From positions 174,441 through 238,440 of the forward strand of contig JADNRX010000041.1 of assembly GCA_015501595.1 (NCBI GenBank): DNA of 64,000 bases. The letters are read 5' to 3'. Below, in pieces: positions 10,980 to 23,397 of the stretch; position 1 is the stretch's first letter; every line of letters begins with the position of its first letter. Origin of the DNA: Hymenopellis radicata (lineage: Eukaryota > Basidiomycota > Agaricomycetes > Agaricales > Physalacriaceae). Below the pieces are notes generated by a model. The model was not told the DNA's origin, ran no database searches, and was given only the letters and a program-made list of their open reading frames with translations. A program made the translations under genes and the position numbers.

Positions 10980-13355
10980 ACAGGCGTCAGTCTAAGCACG
11001 TAAAAATTGACGGTGTACTGACACTTTGGCTAGGACTGTCATTCACTCAGTCAACCATCCACTGTGTCAATATTAGACCAGCATCTAAACCAAAAAAGCA
11101 GAGCGTTTTCTCATAGAAGGACGCGTTACCACCAAGCCACACGTCTTGACCAGAACGAATTGATGTCCCACTTGAAGGAGGGACCCGCGAATCCCAATAA
11201 GACTCGCTAGCCTTTCTGTAACAGAAGACAACAAGCAAAACGTTACGCGATGCGGCCGCTAAGGCCAATGCATCCGCTAGGATACACCGGCGTGCGTAGA
11301 CTACCACCTAGTCATCATTGGAGAAAGACCAAGAAACAAGGAAAGAGCCGGAGTTGAGCAGGTCTAGTGAATTCCCGAGTCACGGAGAACATTCTTCGAC
11401 TGAAAACACAATCCAAAACAATCTCTTTAACCTCAAGAGCTATAACGACGCGCTGCCGTTAAGCGATGCATCTCGAGTGTACAGCCTGAGGGATAGATAG
11501 CAGTGGACGCCGTCACCGGAGGCATGGAATCAATGCAGGTAAAAAAATCAAAGACAGAACAGCTATAGGACGCGGAACCGCTGAGCAACGCGCCTCGGGT
11601 AGACAAGGTCGCAGCCCGTACTCAGCTTGATGAGGAGTTGGATATGGCAGGAAGTAGTTCCAGGTTTACACACCTCGTAGGACAGCAGAGAAATCGACGT
11701 TAGGGAAGACCTAGGAAACAAAAAGGCTCAAAGGTATACATTTACTTGCAGGCATACCGATGAGTCATACGCCTGCGACTGACGATGAGTTCTTCACCGA
11801 GAAGCAATTGCCAAGGGTGTACGTAGTTCCAAGTCACGCCTCGCACGTCCACGTTAGAGAGAAGACCCGGGATGGGTCGCACACCTGCAAGCAACACTGT
11901 ACCTTTACACCAATCTGAAGAGCCAAATGGACGACGAGCCTAGTCGACCGCCGAAGACGCGTATGCTCGTAGGGTACGCGGTTCAAGTACATAAGGACGG
12001 GTGACGACAGAAATACTGACACGAAGCAGAATGTCAGTAAGAGAGTGACTGACAACGCACCTAGGATGCAGTAAAGGCTGGAGAATGCGACACCACGATC
12101 TTCACTAAAAGGGAAACGCGTCGCCGAAGCAGACGACATGTATAGGTAGCCAAAGGCATGGCACCAAAGGTAATCAAAAACAAGTGGGAAGAGCGTCCAA
12201 ACACCTGATGGACCCACTAAGCCACATCGGCGTGGCAGCCTGGAATCCAGAGTAGGTTCATGACTGATGACAGTGCGGGAAAAAGAGCCTACGGGTATTT
12301 CCGAGCACGTTGACGAAGAAGAAGAAGAATGACATCCCAGTGATTGGCACTTCAATCACCGAGTTCTGCACCACATGTTCGCACAACAAGTCTAAGCACG
12401 TAAAAAACGAAGGTGTCGACATTCATGCCAGGCTTCTGTACTGAGACTTCGGTTGGGACTGTCCACGATGTCACTGTCACTGTCAGCATTGGACCAGAAT
12501 CTATATCAAAACTTCGACAGCATAACAGAGAAGAAGGACGCGCTACCACTAAGCCACACGTCTTGACCGATGTCCCGCTTGAAGACAAGAGGGACGCGCG
12601 AATCCAACTGACAAATGCTCGCTAGCCTTTCTGTCGAGTCATAAAGATCAGAGCAACGTAGAAGACAGCAAGCAAAATGATTACTTGATGTTGCCGCTGA
12701 ACGACAAGCGTAACACGCATCAACAGGGCCAATGCATCCGGTAGGATACAGCAGCTGTACGAAGATTACCACCTAACGATCATTGAAGAAAGACCAAGCA
12801 AGACACAGGGAAAGAGCCAGAGTTGAGCGGGTCTAGTGAATTTCTGAGTCGTGGAGAACATCAGGAAACGCAGTTCTTCGACTGAAAACACAATCCCCAC
12901 GATTTATAAAGACACACTGCCACTAAGCGATGCGCCTCGAGTGTAGTACAGCCTGAGGGAGAGATAGCAGTAGACGCTGTCATCGGAGGCATGGAATCAA
13001 TAGAAAAACAAAAAAGAGAGACCCTGGGCCGACAATTCATAGGACGCGGAACAGCTAAGCAACGCGCCTCGAGTAGAACAGGTCGCTGTCCGCGCTCAGG
13101 TCGATGGCGAGTTAGATATGGCACTAGAGCAATCGCCATGCTTGGCACTGATAGGTGTAGTCGTTCCAGGTTTATACAGCAGGCAGAGAAGGCCTAGGAA
13201 ACAAAAAAGAGGCTATGGATTGATGCGTTCTTCCTAAACACCTAATGCAACCACTAAGCCACATCAGCGTGGCAGCCTGGAATCCAGCGTACGTTTATGG
13301 TTGATGGTCATGGTGCGGGAAAAGAGCCTTCGGGTATATCCGAGCCACGTCGGCG
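10980..13355 (-). repeat. family II hairpin cassette array (minus orientation, about 2 units)
   Basis: Read on the minus strand, this holds the same ordered elements as the plus-oriented array at 53-57 kb. Element 1 lies at about 13248-13280 and 12209-12243. Element 2 lies at 11751-11779. Element 3 lies at 13043-13075 and 11568-11602. Element 4 lies at 12911-12941 and 11446-11490. Element 5 lies at 12727-12752 and 11263-11292. Element 6 lies at 12534-12569 and 11105-11150. The landmark strings CGGGTATTTCCGAGC, CACTGTCAGCATTGGAC, and TCCATGCCTCC on the minus strand separate them. No protein-coding potential is convincing. Confidence 0.8.
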
Positions 13356-13972
13356 ACCCTAACTGGGCATCTTTGCCTCGTACGCCGGCTCTTGTACTCT
13401 CAGACTTTGACCCGACTTACTTTGTCACAATAAAGACGCGCCAATCCGGGTACCACAGTGTGTACAACGATACAATACCAGGATGAGGACTGAGGACTCG
13501 GGCTGAGGACACGTACTGCTAGCGTCTTGCTCTGCCAGCGATTTGGATCCTGGGGGCGTGGATTTACGCTCGGATAATGATATAGGACAAGCCACTACAG
13601 TCTCTTTCTGTCCTTTGATTCGCATTTCGAAGACTTCATGGCTCTGCAGTTGACCCGACTTCAACCAGGCGCCCACATGGCCCAAGTGCTTCTTCTTGCA
13701 ACGCCATCAACTTTAATCAAGCCTAATCACAACAACTAGCGTCCTGTTACCCTGGAACATGAAACGGTACTAGACAAAGCGGAATTGCAAACGTCAATTG
13801 CGGTCGTGCGGCTTTAAACTCACCATGATCTAGCGAGTCTCCGGGGAGCATCATCTTTCATGATCAATCACTAGGATGGATGATCTCATCCACATGAGTT
13901 CTGTGTCTCCTACGTCGTACGAGTTGAGGAACTCCAGAGTCCAGACTAAAACGACGAGGATGAAAAAAAACA
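13356..13972. other. no supported gene
   Basis: Sequence between the family II block and the tRNA. A few open frames exist but none has supporting features. Confidence 0.4.
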
Positions 13973-14065
13973 TGGGGACACCCAGGATTGAACTGGGGAC
14001 CTCCAGAAAGGAACAAGGATTGGCGCCACTTCAGTCTGTTGCTCTCCCAACTGAGCTATGTCCCC
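13973..14065 (-). tRNA. tRNA-Phe (GAA) with a 20-nt intron
   Basis: The acceptor arms GGGGACA (14065-14059) and TGTCCCC pair perfectly. The D arm reads TAGCTCAGTTGGGAGAGC, the anticodon loop starts CTGAAG (anticodon GAA), and the T arm is CCCAG-TTCAATC-CTGGG, with discriminator A at 13973. A 20-nt intron (14028-14009) sits after position 37, the canonical place for nuclear tRNA introns. The mature length is 73. The anticodon stem ACAGA/TCTGG has one A-G mismatch at 27-43; otherwise the body matches eukaryotic tRNA-Phe. Confidence 0.95.
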
Positions 14066-14759
14066 TCACCTATCATACCCACGGCGTCCCCTCCTTCGTC
14101 TGGAGACGGTAACTATAGATTCTTTTCGCCGCGCATGTCTTTATTGAGGAGTATTTTGTGCTTGATAGATGTCTGGAGCACCCAAAGCAATTCATTTTGT
14201 GAAAACACCCGCCCTCGGTCCGAGTATCTGTCCTTAACAGGTCAGATTGATAGACGTGGTGTGGCTGTGCAACGGTCTTTCTTGAACCACCATCATCATG
14301 ACCATCACTGCCTCAACTTTATTCCTTCGGAGGACCTCCACAACAATTTAGCACCTCCCCCTTCGAACGTTTTTAGCGCACCGCGCGCACATCTGATGCC
14401 GACCTACGCAGTATCAGTGAATTTCCCCGCCTGGAATCCTACCACATGCTTGGCCCGACCTCTGAAACGATCTTTTCTCTTGTTAGTTTGCCTCTGGAGC
14501 GTGGAAAGTGTGGATTTGAAATGACATCCAAACATACGCGCACGACATGTGAGCGTATCATCTTGGATGTGCAGGAACGCGAGCGGCCGCAACAGTCTCC
14601 AACGTGTGTTGGCCCCTGTCCTACATGTGCTCCCGCTGGTCTAGTGTTTCCTCTATTTTCCGTGATTCTTTGGCTATGAGTATTTAACCGCTATGTTTTT
14701 ATGGATAGCTGTATTCTGTGTCTACCGACTTGGATCTACTTTCAGTCTATAGCTCTACG
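14066..14759. other. no supported gene; upstream region of the thaumatin-like gene
   Basis: The last part holds the likely promoter of the gene at 14760, with TATTTAAC at about 14680. A 178-residue open frame here lacks splice or domain support. Confidence 0.4.
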
Positions 14760-15498
14760 ATGAAATTTTCCGCCGCTTTCGCTGCTCTCGCTTCAACGCT
14801 CGTCGTGTCCTCGTCGGCGTTCACCATCAACTTCCAGAACAACTGTGGTTACAGTACGTTCGCGCTTTCTCATTTGGTATGCATATAGCCGACTAATCAT
14901 CATCATCGTTTCTAGCCGTCTGGGCTGCCATAGGAAAGGCTCCCTATGGCCAACCCGACACGTCTGTCTCGTACGGCGTCCAGTTGGGTTCCGGCGCCTC
15001 GGCGTCGTACGGCATTGACGACTACGCTTTGGTACGCTATTTTCCTCCCTCCGTCACCCACCTATTCCTGACCTCCTCCTCCCTATTCATAGGGCATCCG
15101 CGCCTGGGGCCGTACTGGCTGTGATGGAAACGGCGCCAACTGCGCGACTGGAGGATGCAACGGCGGTATGTCTGAGTCGTTAATCTCTTTGAGCGCCTTC
15201 TTATGGCGTTCTGTGCGTAGGTCTCGTGTGCAACGACGCCGGTATCACGTCGGGCGTCATCTTGTCTGAATACGGCTACGGTGACTTTGGCGCCTACGGC
15301 GGACAGCGCACGGCGTGGGATTTGAGCCGCGTCGATGCTAGCATTAACATTCCGACGACGTTGAGCTCTTCGGATGGCCAGAGCGTTACGTGCTCGACGT
15401 CGTCCTGCCCGGATGACCAGGCTTACAGCTATTCTACGGATTACGCGGCCGATAGGAATTCTGCGTTGGGGCAGACCTTCACTCACAAGTTCTGTTAA
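14760..15498 (+). CDS. secreted small thaumatin-like protein
   Basis: Four exons are joined by introns 14854-14915, 15032-15092 and 15166-15220, all GT..AG. The product has a signal peptide (MKFSAAFAALASTLVVSSSA), then FTINFQNNCGYTVWAA, the thaumatin N-terminal signature. Several Cys-containing segments follow (WGRTGCDGNGANC, GGCNGGLVCND), then SEYGYGDFGAYGGQRTAWDLS and a C-terminal TFTHKFC. At about 185 residues it matches the small fungal thaumatin-like class rather than the plant defence size. Such proteins bind or cleave beta-1,3-glucan and are linked with fruiting-body wall remodelling; that role is inference here. Intron 1 carries a good branch site (GACTAATC). Confidence 0.9.
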
Positions 15499-15952
15499 AG
15501 TATTATGATATTTAATGTTTTTGTGGAGTCGTAATAATTACAGTCTAATAACACGGACTTTACTTTCACTTGGACTCAGAAGTTCGGGCCGGGAAACTTG
15601 CGGAGTCAAGGTTGATGAGTTATGTACTGCAGCGAAACCTCTTTGAACGTCACGCGACGACCATCGTGATAGGACTTTTGACTTGTGCGCTCATTGATTG
15701 AGAAGTTTTACGGGCGGCCCGTCTTCATAAGGAGATCTCTTGGATGGCCTGTCAGTTGGACCGGGTCCAAGGCTCGGAGCCAGCGCGTTGACCAGACAAA
15801 GGATGGCCTTGTACACCAGCATCGCGCTTTGATCGTGTATGCTGGACAGTAGTGGACAGTATATATACCCTTACTACAGTGCGTACGCCCACTTCACACA
15901 ACCAGACCTTTCATGCTAAAAGCACACGTTAGTCGTAAAACCCTAAGCAGCC
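15499..15952. other. intergenic; 3' region of the thaumatin-like gene and 5' region of the next gene
   Basis: No exon recognised. TATATATAC near 15860 may be the TATA-like element of the gene starting at 15953. Confidence 0.4.
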
Positions 15953-16700
15953 ATGAGCGCCCCCTGCGTCAACCTCATGAAGTACTCCCCTTGGAAGCCT
16001 CGCTTCAGCGAGACGCGTCCTTGGATTGTACGTTTCTTTCATCATTCGTATCCGTCGCTTGAAATTGACTAACGCTTTCGTCTGAAAACTTACTTCTTAC
16101 GCGCACGCCGTCAAGAGGCCCCGCGCGCCGCATGATGACCAGGTTATGTCGCTCAAGCAGATCCATGCAGAGGTCGGGAAGCTTGCAGGCGCTACCGCTG
16201 AAACCGAAACCCGCACCAATAAATCCACCAGCGGGTAAACATAGTGTAGCCACGAAAGACAGGCATCTGGAATCCGAGTTGAGGTTGTTATGTCTGCGAG
16301 TTGATGCCTTGACCATCGCTGTTCGCAGTGAGCATGAGAAATTGGATATAGAGGGTTGTCGAAGGAGATCAGAAGCGCGTCAGAGGAAGTGTTAGAGAGG
16401 CGTCGGCACCGCGAGGTAGAGGTCAAGAGGAAGGAGGAAGAGGCGGCGAGTTTGCGCGAGGTTGAAGCAACTATGAAGAAGGAAGAGGCGGAATCAGAAT
16501 TGAGAAAGAAAATGGAGCAGGAAGCCCGGGAAAAGTCCATGATGGTTATCATCTCGCCGGAGAGCGCTAGTACATGGCGCAGCCATCGATTGTCGGAACT
16601 GACTTTTGTTTTCTTTAGAAGTAGTCGCGTTTGTACAAGAAGCCAGACGATAGGAGTTTCCCTACTAGTAGACGTGGGGTCAGTACAGAAACTGAGATGA
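15953..16700 (+). pseudogene. coiled-coil protein gene with broken frame
   Basis: The start at 15953 (MSAPCVNLMKYSPWKP...) leads through an intron beginning gtacgt at about 16028 into an exon with DDQVMSLKQIHAEVGKLAG. Two further stretches of coiled-coil text follow in two other phases: HLESELRLLCLRVDALTIAV near 16265-16320, and a Glu/Lys/Arg-rich heptad stretch from about 16360 to 16545. Reading through needs single-base changes near 16230 and at the GGG of 16373-16375, unless unusual micro-introns exist. The heptad composition recalls the two coiled-coil/J-like paralogues 3-10 kb away, but the HPD tail is absent. It is either a decayed relative or an intact gene with consensus errors. Confidence 0.5.
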
Positions 16701-17065
16701 CCAGGATAAGAATATATGACGATGCCCGTCCTTACCTATGCAAGTTTCTAATCTGACGATCAAGTAGTGAAATGGAAACCGTAGCTCTCACTCTCAGCAC
16801 TGGCTTGGGTCGCGTTGCAAATCTGGGCGCTGAGGTAATTCAAACTCCGACCCGCTCTTGTTTCTTTCCTTCATCTCTTGACAATTTGCTGTCTACTTTC
16901 CGGTAAATATTCCCGCTACCCCCGTCGTTCCCCGCCGGATGTCACGCCGCGACACGCCTAGAGGAACGTTACCCCGCTTTTACGCCGATGGTCTCAAACG
17001 ATCGCCTCTCGGCCAGCACTTACATATAAAGTCTGGTCTTGAATGGCTTCTCGGCCGGTCCTATC
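16701..17065. other. intergenic, promoter region of the P450 gene
   Basis: No exon recognised. ACATATAAA at about 17021-17029 is a possible TATA-like element about 40 bp before the P450 start. Confidence 0.35.
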
Positions 17066-19334
17066 ATGCCATTTACTTTGACACCTGGCGCTCTCTTCAT
17101 ATCCAAGGTTTTTCTGCATGGATGCATCTACGTCGCCGGCTTTTCACTCCTAGCTGGCTACATTCTGCCTTCGCTTTCGAAAGGGAGCTTGGCCGTTCTA
17201 TCGTTGATTTGCGCGGTGGCTGGCTTGGTCGCCCGGCGGTATGTCGCTCGTTATAGGGACGAGCGTACTGCACGGTCGTTGGGTGCGAGGCTGGCGCCTC
17301 GGATACGCGGTAAACTGCCGTTGAACTTTGATGTGCTACTGGCCTTGGATCGTGCCGTTGAATCTGGATATCCATGCGACGCGTTCCAAGATTATGCGGA
17401 CGAGTATGGCGCAATCTATGACTTGGACTTTGGAGGGTTCTCCTTGCCGACGACGGTATCGCCCAAACATATCCAAGCGATTCTCGCTACGCAGTTTGAC
17501 AAGTTCGAAAAAGGTGTGTCTCCGTTGCTTTTGAATGAGCATGAAGACGATCTGAAGTGCTTTGTAGGACCTACATTCCGCACCGTCATGAAACCTGTTT
17601 TGGGTTCAGGCATTTTCAATGCCGACGGCGACATGTGGAGGTCAATTCAGATTTTCGTCCCACGAGTTGCGTAATGCTGACTTGTTCTCTAGATTCCATC
17701 GCACGCTCAGCCGCCCTTTCTTTTCCAGAGATCGGGTGACGCACTTTGATATATTCGACCGACATGCCCTATCCACCATTCAAAAGATGAAAGATCGGCT
17801 TCGCCTCGGGGCGCCCGTCGACTTCCAGGACCTAATTCAACGTTTCACCATGGATACTGCTACCGAGTTCTTGTTTGGCGCCTGCGTCAACAGTCTTTCA
17901 TCGTCACTTCCTTATCCTCATGACGATGCATCGGCCTCAGATGCGGACACCTTCTCGGATGCGTTCTTAAAAACGATGCTCGTTCTAGCCCAGCGTGAGC
18001 GGACAATGTTTCTGTGGCCGCTTCTGGAGATTAAGAAGAACTTGTTAAACGAGCATCTGGACAAGGTGAACGCGTACATCTACCCCATCATTGATGCCGC
18101 GATGCAGCGTAATAAGCAAGTCGACGCTGAGAATATGAATGGAGACGAGGACGACGCCGGAGACACCTTGCTGGATCATTTGGTTCGTGCGACAGATGGC
18201 AAGTACCTTAATTCCACGGCCTTGACATCGCTCTGATCCCAAACTGTTAGACGTGTCTATCATACGGGAAGAAATGTAAGTTTCGAAGCCTGCGTCGTGC
18301 CGGACCATTTTAGACTCACCGGTTGCTACCAGCATTAACATCCTCATTGCCGGCCGAGATACTACTGCATCGACGCTGTCCTTTGTCGTTTATTTCCTTG
18401 CCACGCACCCGGAAGTCATGGCCCGACTTCGAGCTGAAGTTTTCCAAGTTGTGGGACCACATCGTCAACCAGGAATAGTGGATGTTAAGGAGTTAAAGTA
18501 CATGAAGGCGGTCATAAACGGTGAGCGCGTCCTCGAATGTCTGGACGGGTATCTAAGTCTCGTGTTCATCTAGAAACGTTACGGCTCTTTCCACCCGTGT
18601 ATGGCGTCTTTGCTCCGTTCTCCTTTTGTATGAACCTGACCTAAGCGACTGTAGACCGGCCAACGTTCGTGAAACGGTTGAAGGTGCTCTACTTCCCCCA
18701 GACGTTCCTGGAGAGAAGCCCATCTATGTTCCCCCGCATACGCAGTGAGTATTTGCCTTGGTAAAACAACCACCGCTTCTGAGGCTGGACAGAGTTGTAT
18801 ATTCAGTGATGGTGATGCATCGAAGAAAGGACCTGTGGGGGCCCGACGGTCAGCATATTCTCATTCCTTTCGCATCGCATGCCGTGCTCAGTGGGTTTCA
18901 GCTGACGAGTTTGACCCCGACCGATTCCTGGATGAACGCAACAAGAAATACTTTGTCCCAAATCCGTTCATATTTCTTCCCTTCAACGCAGGTCCACGCA
19001 TATGCATCGGGCAACAGGTGAGGCAACTCGCATCACTTTCTCATCGCCTACTGATAGCGACATAGTTTGCTTTCAACGAAATGTCTTTCATGCTGGTGCG
19101 ACTGATGCAGAACTTCCGGTCATTCACGCTCAACGAGGATGCGTCTTCGATGCCTTGCCCACCTGAGTGGGGACGATGCTCGGGACGAAAAGGGGTGGAA
19201 AAGATTTTTCCGAAAGTAACTTTCACGCTTTACATTGGAGTGAGTTCATGACGCAGTTAGACGCCGTTCGTTTGATTGATTAATCGTTGTAGGGCGGATT
19301 ATGGATCGGTGCCCAAGAAGCCGATGATTCGTGA
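17066..19334 (+). CDS. cytochrome P450 monooxygenase, CYP63-like
   Basis: A heme-thiolate monooxygenase anchored in the ER membrane. Ten exons (introns 17641-17692, 18199-18250, 18276-18332, 18521-18573, 18599-18654, 18745-18792, 18849-18901, 19018-19065, 19240-19292) join in phase to about 598 residues. An N-terminal hydrophobic region (about residues 10-60) is followed by the I-helix AGRDTTAST, the ExxR motif ETLR, the PERF-like FDPDRF and the heme loop [15 protein letters not shown] with the Cys ligand. [17 protein letters not shown] after the heme loop fits the CYP63 family of wood- and litter-decay basidiomycetes, known for alkane/xenobiotic oxidation; the substrate here is unknown. Intron 2 uses a GC donor (gcaagt). 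The first ATG in frame, at 17066, gives a complete membrane anchor. No electron-transfer partner lies next to it. Confidence 0.93.
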
Positions 19335-19714
19335 TGTTAAGTGGAGCATTGCTGCAGTAACCATACGCTTGGAAGTAAACGTAGGAAGTTTTTAGCGGGG
19401 CATCAGTCGTATATAAGTCCAATAAACATACATTCAACAGGAAAATGTCAGAGCTTTTGTGATATCATCGAGACTGTGACCCAGTTCCTCCAATCGGCAG
19501 TTGACTGTTCAACGCACAGCAAGAAGAGAGGACTGGGTCGTCGCATTGACTCTGATACTGCGTTGTTTCCAGGTTGAAGTCAAATTTCGATGCCGAGATC
19601 AGGAATTGATCCGGTCTCTCGATCGCGTTTGCTTTTGCACGGGTCCTTTTCCCTCTTTGATTCAAACCATCACCTTCCCCCTTGCATAATCCATAGTCCT
19701 CTCTTGCGAACACT
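19335..19714. other. intergenic between the P450 and coiled-coil genes
   Basis: Contains the P450 3' region and the upstream region of the gene starting at 19715. No exon recognised. Confidence 0.4.
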
Positions 19715-21725
19715 ATGGCTGTGAAGAAATTGCCTGGGCGTACAAGAACCAAATCAGGTCTGCACGATTTCTATCGAGGCAAAGACAGTGAACTAAACTT
19801 TTCAAAACAGCAGGAAACAAGTCGCGATTAAACAGCAATTTGACCGGTGACACAAGCTCTCAAAGCTTCGTACGTGTCTTTATGTCTATCTGTGCCTTCG
19901 TTCCTTTTCTGACGCGTTTTAGTCCTTCAACTTCATTGTCCCCGGACCAACTTTGCAGAAAGAGGAACCTCCTGTTAAGGAGGACACGTCACACTCCGAG
20001 GTCGGTCTTTCTCGTTCGTATAGCCGGTAATATAAATTGACTCCCTCAACCTTCATGCAGCGCCCAAAATCACGCGACTATATCGAGTCTATACCTGCTT
20101 TCTCCCCTAATAATGTCCATTCACGTCTGAAAGACTCTTCGACACCTATCGAGTCGATACCCACCCACACACCACCAATAGCATCCAATTCCTCTATATC
20201 TACCTTCGCGTCACTACGCGCAGACGGCGTCCCGCGACTACATGCCGCAGCATCGCCACAATCCGACGCGCCACGTTATTCGACTGCAAGTCCTTCTGGC
20301 ACCTCAGACTGCTTGTCAGAGCATGCCAGCGTCCGACGACGTGACCACGCAATCACCCCACACGTTCACGACCCCCGGAGTGATGCCGCACTAGACATCA
20401 TCCACGGATTGCAGGAGGACATAGCGCGTCTGTCCGCAGAGTTGAGAAACTTGAAAGATGCGAAGTCCTCGTGCGAAGGAATGATCCGCTCGCTCACTGA
20501 TACCCTGGGCTCTGAAAGGCTTCTTCTAGAGAAAGAACGCACCACCCATGCGAAGGAACAAAAAGTCATTTTGGAGCGGCTGGAGAACCTGCGCGTTGCG
20601 AACCAAGTCATCAAGGAGAGTGTAGACGACTTGGCGCGAGAGAAGGAGATCATTGTGAAGGAACGAAATCTTGCCCAGACGGAAGTCGCGCACTTGCGTA
20701 CTGCTGCGGGATTGACATCGACGCAGTTCAAAGCAGTGCAGCTGGAAAGGGACAGCCTGGCTACGCGGTTGGAGCTTGCAGACAAATCAATCGCACGGGG
20801 TAAAGAGAAGCTCGCCCAGGCTCGGCAAAGGGTGGGAGATTTAGCGACGAAGACTGCGACGCTGGAAAAGCAAGCCCAGGAGACTGTGCAGATTACTTCT
20901 TCGCTACGAGTCGAATTGGCGCACGCGAAGGCGCGGGTATCTTCATTGGAGAACAGCTTGGAGATTTCTGAGGCCCGTGTGAGGTCCTTCGGTTTGTCTG
21001 ATGACGCCTCTTTATTTTGGGATGAAGACGAGGCGAGGGAGGAGGCAAAGAAAACTCGAGAGGAGCGCGCGCAGCAGGCAGAGCGACATAACGACGATAT
21101 CAAAGAGGCGAAGGACAGGATGGAGAGACTGCGACGCGAGGAAGCGGAATCTGACAGGGCCCGTAAGGAGGCGGAGGACCTGAAGAAGGAGCAAGACAAG
21201 AAGAAGCGTCGGGAGGCTGTAGAGAGCGAAAGGCGGGAGGCTGTGAGAAAACGTCAAGAAGAGAAGGAACGGCTTGACAAATGGAGGAAGGCGTCCGCTG
21301 AAGAGACTGCTCGTTGTCAAGAACGAGATCAGGTCCGGTGGACATCCACCAGCGTGTTTTGGGGGGACGCCAAAGCGCTAACGAGATTCAGAGCCCTCTT
21401 GGACGAATTCTCGAGCATCAAATTTACCGACTCGCGTCCATTGACCTTCACCAGTGTACCGTGGCCACACCTCGCAAGCCCCCGAAACGTTAATTCGAAA
21501 TTGGTGGACTGGAATGCGACGGAACGTTTCTTTGCTTATGCGAAGAGGAGCCTTACCCCGAAGGAATACAAGGAGCTCCTTTCAAAAGCACAACGTGTCT
21601 TTCATCCGGACAAGTGGTCGGCGAGGAAGTTATTGATTCTAGATGAGAAGCTGAGGACGGCGCTCGAGGAGAACGTAAAAATGGTATCACAAGTCATTAA
21701 TTCTTTGTTGGCTAATCTACTCTAA
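19715..21725 (+). CDS. coiled-coil protein with C-terminal J-like (HPD) domain, paralogue A
   Basis: Four exons (19715-19757, 19814-19869, 19959-20000, 20061-21725) join in phase to 601 residues. The N-terminus is basic then Ser/Pro-rich (about 1-130). A long coiled coil (about 130-460) ends in a highly charged Glu/Lys/Arg tract. The C-terminal 140 residues carry VPWPHL, KEYKELLSKAQRVFHPDKW and a final helix. FHPDKW at the end of a helix has the look of the HPD loop of DnaJ J-domains, but only helix II/III-like text is visible, so chaperone binding is inference. Paralogue B (minus strand, 24.8-26.7 kb) shares the same architecture and tail, so the domain is under constraint. I know no named function. 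A plant J-domain protein with a long coiled coil (auxilin-like) is the nearest known concept. Confidence 0.8.
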
Positions 21726-22548
21726 AGTGTAGATAATCCAGCCCATTGTTTAATTAGTACGGTAAAATCCGGATATTGCCGAAGTTTCACCTTTACCACC
21801 ACCACGATTGTCAGTTTTCTTTGCACATCAGTCTGATTGTGACACTACAGCTCTCAGAAGACACATCGGAGTCATAACTCGATTACGACCACTCAGATCC
21901 AGGGTTAACTGGATCATTGATGGGATAATGATGTCACGCCGGGAACCTGACTCGAAATGGAAGTCCCCGACGACGAATCGTCCAAAATTGGCCAAGTCGC
22001 ACTGCCAAGGTGGGGGAGTTAGAGTATTTCACTTACAATTGTCATCCTTGAGAGAGCTGTTGTACCTAGATACCTACTTTTCCTGCTATGTATTATTCAG
22101 TGATGCTTAATGAGTGATTTTGGGATCATGGAGACACAGAATGTTCTCTGTAGGGCAAAATTACATAGTCTTCACCTGAGTGCCCCACAAATGGATGCAT
22201 GGTGGACTCACACATACTTAATCAGCACATTTAGGGAGGGATCTGATTCAATTATGACTTCACTTTCTATGCTCATAGCAATTATCTCAAATAACGGCGC
22301 TAGGACTACTTGACAGTGGAAATAAGGTAGGTATGTGCCCAGAAGGCGGTTCCCCAAATGGGGTGTACTCAGAAAAGGTGACCCCGCCATCAATGATCGG
22401 GGTAACCCTGCCGGGCCCGGGATCCGAGTGGTCGTGATCGACTAATCTCCCGACACATCGGTGTTAGAGATCACGTTCGCTTCTGCAGCCCTACTCGAGA
22501 TGATCCGCTTCATGCACAGCTCCTAAAAGCGCGCTCTGATGAAGAGTG
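21726..22548. other. intergenic; no supported gene
   Basis: Open frames of up to 100 residues occur without splice or domain support. Confidence 0.4.
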
Positions 22549-23105
22549 GATGACTTCCCATAAGGCCATGACCGGATGTGACTTTTCTAAATTGGTGTGA
22601 TTGCGCCTGTCTACTTATCTCACCACGTCTGCAGCGCACGACGCAGCCGCGTTACCCCGCGTATTGCCTCAAATGAATACCTTCTGGCTCAGCAGTCAGC
22701 TGTTGCGGGATGGTTACGACACGGATGAGGATCTCTTGATGAAAACTGTTGCAGTTGCTGCCATCTTCAACCAGACTGCCGTGGCAGAGAAGGAAAAAGA
22801 ACCGGCGACGTCGTCGTTCGTGTGCTACGCCACACTACTTTCCTCGCGCTCTTGTGGCTCTCTCCTTAGGTAAGACATCAGATAAGGAAGGTGGCACTGA
22901 CACCGATGATGAAATTCAACGTTTAGACTCACAAGACGCCTTTTAGGTCTGGCGAGGGGTCCGGAGTCTGTCCGGACGCCTTTTCAGATGTTGAATTTCA
23001 AATAGGTTTAGAGCATACAGCGAAATTCGAATTTCAGCGGTCGCAGAGTAATCGGACCCGCATGACAAAACGATTTAGAGCGGAAATTCCTTATGGGAAG
23101 TCATC
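22549..23105. repeat. segment bounded by 17-bp perfect inverted repeats
   Basis: GATGACTTCCCATAAGG at 22549-22565 is repeated in reverse complement at 23089-23105. The 520 bp between hold short open frames (one reads MKTVAVAAIFNQTAVAEKE, about 22739-22795) and a small palindrome (GTCCGGAGTCTGTCCGGAC, about 22959-22977). It may be a short non-autonomous transposon or a decayed element. No transposase motif is seen. Confidence 0.45.
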
Positions 23106-23397
23106 ATTTATCAAACCGTCCCACTGCATGCAACTCGGCAACGCTCTCGCGCATGCTTTTTAAGAGTATCACGCTCATGCATTACACAGCCCAGCAGCCG
23201 TCCCCGCACAGGGACACGTTTTCCTGATGGACGTCGTGTGGCTATTGGTCATTTTCATCAGAGGGACACGCTGATGTCCGTCCTTGCCCGTTCAGATTCA
23301 GTAGCTGACGCAGCGAGCCGTGTGTTAAGGCGATGATCGACGTTCGCTATAAATGACGCGACCGATGACCATTAATCCCTGCTTTCCTTTTACCACC

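Noticed and set aside
20366..21199. 277-codon minus-strand frame opposite coiled-coil paralogue A
   Set aside because: It is a Ser/Arg-rich shadow of the Glu/Lys-rich coding strand; the same type of shadow occurs opposite paralogue B (25133-25930).
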